Source: Patella vulgata
Lineage: Eukaryota > Mollusca > Gastropoda > Patellidae
Length of the DNA stretch: 64,000 bases
Direction of reading: 5' to 3'
Assembly (NCBI RefSeq): GCF_932274485.2
Contig: NC_065882.2
Span: 36,674,593 to 36,738,592, forward strand
A model generated the notes under the pieces. That model saw only the letters and a list, made by a program, of their open reading frames with translations, was not told where the DNA came from and did not search any database. Below are positions 60,745 through 64,000 of this stretch, one piece after another (position 1 is the first letter of the stretch; every line of letters starts with the position of its first letter). The position numbers and the translations under genes are program-made.

Positions 60745-61103
60745 AAAAGATAGGTTGCCAGACAACAAGTCATACACCCACAGCAGCTAAGTTGCCCAAG
60801 CAGTCGGCAAAGGTTGTCTCATATCTATTCTTCCGTAGGCAATGGGAGCATTTCCAAGAAACTAAATGAAGAAAATGTAGTTATCAAAAATAATTAAAAT
60901 TTGATGAACTTCTAGCTCTTCCTAGTGCTAACATTTATTATATAAAATATGTACTGGTTCTAACAAATGATAAGCCTATCTGAAAATTAATACGCTTTTT
61001 TGCGTCATGCACCTACATACACTTTTGTTTATAAAATTAGCCTCTGGAAGGACAGGGGTGACAACAATATACAACCACATTTATATGTAGGTGTTTTAAA
61101 AAT
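60745..61103 (+). repeat. Modular element M5, short
   Basis: The head GGTTGCCAGACAACAAGTCA and ACACCCACAGCAGCTAAGTT is followed by ~180 bp of diverged monomers, GGAAGGACAGGGGTGAC, ACAATATACAACCACAT and an imperfect hairpin (CCACAT-TTAT-ATGTAGG, 61075-61091). It is an older or shortened version of M4. Confidence 0.7.
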
Positions 61104-61124
61104 AACCCAAGTGTAATTTCCTCA

Positions 61125-63092
61125 AATCATGTCCAGCAGTCAACCGAGATCTTTGGATTATAAACTTACATTTCAAGTTTCAACAAAATCGGATAAAAAT
61201 TGTGACCTCTATAGGGTCCACAACCTTGATATACCATATTTTTACGCAATTTGAGAACGAGGGGCAGCCATATTGTCTGTCAGTTTTGGGCCGATTTTCA
61301 CGAAATTCGAACGCAGCCCTCCTTAATGTGTAACGGTGATATAATAATACGTTTTTTTAAATCGGATAACAAGCGGCTGCCAGGCAGGATACGCCCACAT
61401 TTTCGAGAGATGGATAGAGAACAAGCTAAAAAGAAAGCGATTTTTGGTACAATCAGGGGCCATAATTCAGGAAGTTACGGTCCGATATGCACGAATATCG
61501 AACGGAACCGAGATCTTTGGATTATAAACTTACATTTCAAGTTTCAACAAAATCAGATAAAAATTGTGACCTCTATAGGGTCCACAACCTTGATATACCA
61601 TATTTTTACGCTAATTGAGAATGAACGGCGGCCATTTTGACTGTCAATTTTGGGGCGATTTTCACAAAATTCAAACTCAACTGTCCTTAGGGTGGAACGG
61701 TAATATAATAATACAGTTTTTTAAATCGGATAAAAATTATGATCTCTAATGGGTCCACAAGCTAAAACATGATTTTTCGTACAATCAGGGGCCATAATTC
61801 AGGAAGTTACAATCCGATATGGGCGAATGTCGAAAGGAACCGAGATCTTTGGGTTATAAACTTACATTTCAAGTTTCAAACTTACATTTCAAGTTTTAAA
61901 TCGGATAAAAATTATGACCTCTATAGGGTCCACAAACTCAAAACGCAATTTTTCGTACAATCAGGGTGTAGCGGTGATATAATAATACGTTTTTTTAAAT
62001 CAGATAAAAATTATGACCTCTATAGGGTCCACAAGCTAAAAAGCGCGATTTTTCGTACAATCAGGGGCCATAATTCAGGAAGTTACGTTCCAATATGCGC
62101 TAGTATCGAAAGGAACCGAGATCTTTGGGTTATAAACTTACATTTCAAGTTTCAACAAAATCGGATAAAATTGTGACCTCTATAGGGCCCACAACCTTGA
62201 TATACCATATTTTTACGCTATTTGAGAACGAATGGCGGCCATTTTGTCTGTCAGTTTTGGGCCGATTTTCACGAAATTTGAACTCGGTCGTCTTTAGGGT
62301 GTAACGGTGATATAATAATACGTTTTTTTAAATCGGATAAAAATTATGACCTCTATAGGGTCCACAAGCTAAAAACGCGATTTTTCGTACAATCAGGGGC
62401 CATAATTCAGGAAGTTACGGTCCAATATGCGCGAATATCGAAAAGAACTGAGATCTTTAGGTTATAAACTTACATTTCAAGTTTCAACAAAATCGGATAA
62501 AAATTGTGACCTCTATAGGGTCCACAACCTTGATATACCATATTTTTACGCTATTTGAGAACGAACGACGGCCATTTTGTCTGTCAGTTTTGGGCCGATT
62601 TTCACGAAATTCTAACTCAATCATCCTTAGGGTGTAACGGTGATATAATAATACGTTTTTTTAAATCAGATAAAAATTATGACCTCTATAGGGTCCACAA
62701 GGTAAAAACGCGATTTTTCATACAATCTGGGGCCATAATTCAGGAAGTTACGTTCCGATATGCACGAATATCGAAAGGAACCAAGATCTTTGGGTTATAA
62801 GCACATATTTCAGGTTTAAACCAAATCGGATAAAAATTGTAACCTCTACAGTGTTCACAAGCTAAAAACATGATTTTTCGTGCAATCAGGGGCCATAATT
62901 CATGAAGTTACGGTCCGCTACATGGCAATATCGAAAGGAACCGAGATCTTAGGGTGATAAACCTATATTTCAAGTTTCATTGAAATCGGATAAAAATTGT
63001 GACCTGTAGACTGTTCACAAACAATTGTGGACGGACGGATGGACGGGGGCGACAACAATAAACGTCCACATGAAAATGTGGGCGTATAAAAA
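61125..63092 (+). repeat. Modular element M6: ~331-bp tandem array with terminal hairpin
   Basis: ACCGAGATCTTTGG-type landmarks at ~61144, 61508, 61839, 62117, 62449, 62780 and 62941 give spacings of 278-363 bp, most near 331. Each monomer has two half-units built on GGATAAAAATTRTGACCTCT and AGGGTCCACAA, plus GGCGGCCATTTTGTCTGTCA and GGGGCCATAATTCAGGAAGT. It ends with GGACGGACGGATGGACGGGG and CCACAT-GAAA-ATGTGG (63066-63081). Open frames of 129 and 135 codons run through it because the period keeps frame locally; they encode repeats of one peptide and are not treated as genes. Confidence 0.88.
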
Positions 63093-63094
63093 AT

Positions 63095-64000
63095 ATATCT
63101 AGGGAATGGGATGCCAAATGCTATGGTATCTAAAACTAAAACTACTGCCTCTTTAATATATTTAAGATGAATGACATTGAAAATAAAGCACAAAATATGA
63201 CAAATTGTTGTGTTGTATTTGTCAATATTAATGTATAGAATGTGAAGAAATAATCTGTCCAGTTTCTCATATAAGCAAGCCAACATTGAATGAAGAAATA
63301 ATCAATATGGTAAATTTGAACAATTTATACATGTAAACTTAAACAACATTCCTTCAGATTTTGATCAAGATGAAGTAATACTGAGATTCATTTTAATGTA
63401 AGGAATTGGTACAATGTACATACATGAACATGTATGTGGTAAAATATAATAGATATGAAATGAATAAACAAATGGAAAAATATGCTGCCTCCATGCAATG
63501 CAAATATATACTCATTGCATCATGATATTAATACAAGGAAATAAAAATATACTGGAATCAAACTTTAAGAAGCAAGACCTCTTTGATTTATGTCAAAATA
63601 TGGTATGGGTCCCATACTATGGGACAAATTGTATATTGTTTGAGTTTCATTTCAGGCTGAATCTGGTGGTCTGGTTATTTCTGTTGTTTTTTTTGTTGCT
63701 TAGACTGTAGTAAACGATTTCCATCTCGCGCAAACAATTAACATATATTTAATCTAACTGACTTTGTTATTTTGTAACCCAGATCAAAGAGGCCATGTCC
63801 TTTAATAAATAAAGGTTTTGATTTTCATTTGACATAACAAAACCTCGGATAAAATGTCTTTTTTACAAAACAATACTTGCAGATGTGTGGGAGTAGTACT
63901 CAAACATGCACAACACAAAATGTGTTAAGGTAATGGTAAAAATAATAACATTAATATACATTGCACTCATATTTGTAGACCTAGAAATCACACTTATTTT
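63095..64000. other. AT-rich tail with no recognised gene
   Basis: Nothing recognised. A 70-codon frame at 63498-63710 has a hydrophobic end but no other support. Confidence 0.45.

Noticed and set aside
61251-62176. Two long forward frames (129 and 135 codons)
   Set aside because: They run through the tandem array and encode the same short peptide repeatedly; the frame depends on monomer length, not on a gene.

Overview
The window looks like nuclear DNA of an invertebrate, most probably a mollusc and perhaps a bivalve. It is AT-rich, packed with short non-autonomous repeats, and carries tRNA-derived SINEs with (CT)n tails, TTAGGG-type repeats, Tc1/mariner elements, an L2/CR1-like LINE and modular tandem-repeat elements ending in a CCACAT...ATGTGG hairpin. 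The organism call is inference from these repeats. I find no host protein-coding gene, rRNA or functional tRNA that I can defend. The only long intact, recognisable coding region is a Tc1-like transposase.

Left part (1-14.7 kb): two alternating repeat blocks, called A and B here. They are cut by SINEs (one with a clean 12-bp target duplication), an apparently intact Tc1 transposon with perfect 32-bp ends (5364-6890), a 5'-truncated LINE with its 3' tail (6903-7573), and a 1.07-kb element with long inverted ends and a 6-bp target duplication (12385-13450). B blocks end in A/T-rich microsatellites next to palindromic hairpin repeats.

Middle (14.7-39.9 kb): a roughly 25-kb higher-order array. 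Nine units of about 1.4-4.3 kb mostly begin with the same head (CTAGACCTGCAAGCAG) after a hairpin/TAA microsatellite. They are built from degenerate ~300-520-bp monomers (blocks C and D), many carrying ACTTCCGG, and one monomer class carries a fixed TTATCTGATCAGATAA palindrome. Identical stretches and shared deletions show recent growth by duplication. A solo LTR (17315-17874), a 228-bp TA-flanked MITE (26424-26651) and a paired 292-bp repeat sit inside.

Right part (39.9-64 kb): AT-rich intergenic or intronic-looking DNA with a degraded Tc1 (minus strand, ~44 kb) and a degraded mariner (45372-47028). The mariner has been entered by a palindromic 408-bp element with telomere-like repeats and by a hAT-like MITE. 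Five modular elements with different internal tandem repeats but the same terminal hairpin follow; the largest is a ~331-bp tandem array at 61.1-63.1 kb.

The most unusual material is the hairpin-minisatellite/head system of the middle array and the modular elements that share it in diverged form. Stem sequences differ between subfamilies, yet base pairing is largely kept.
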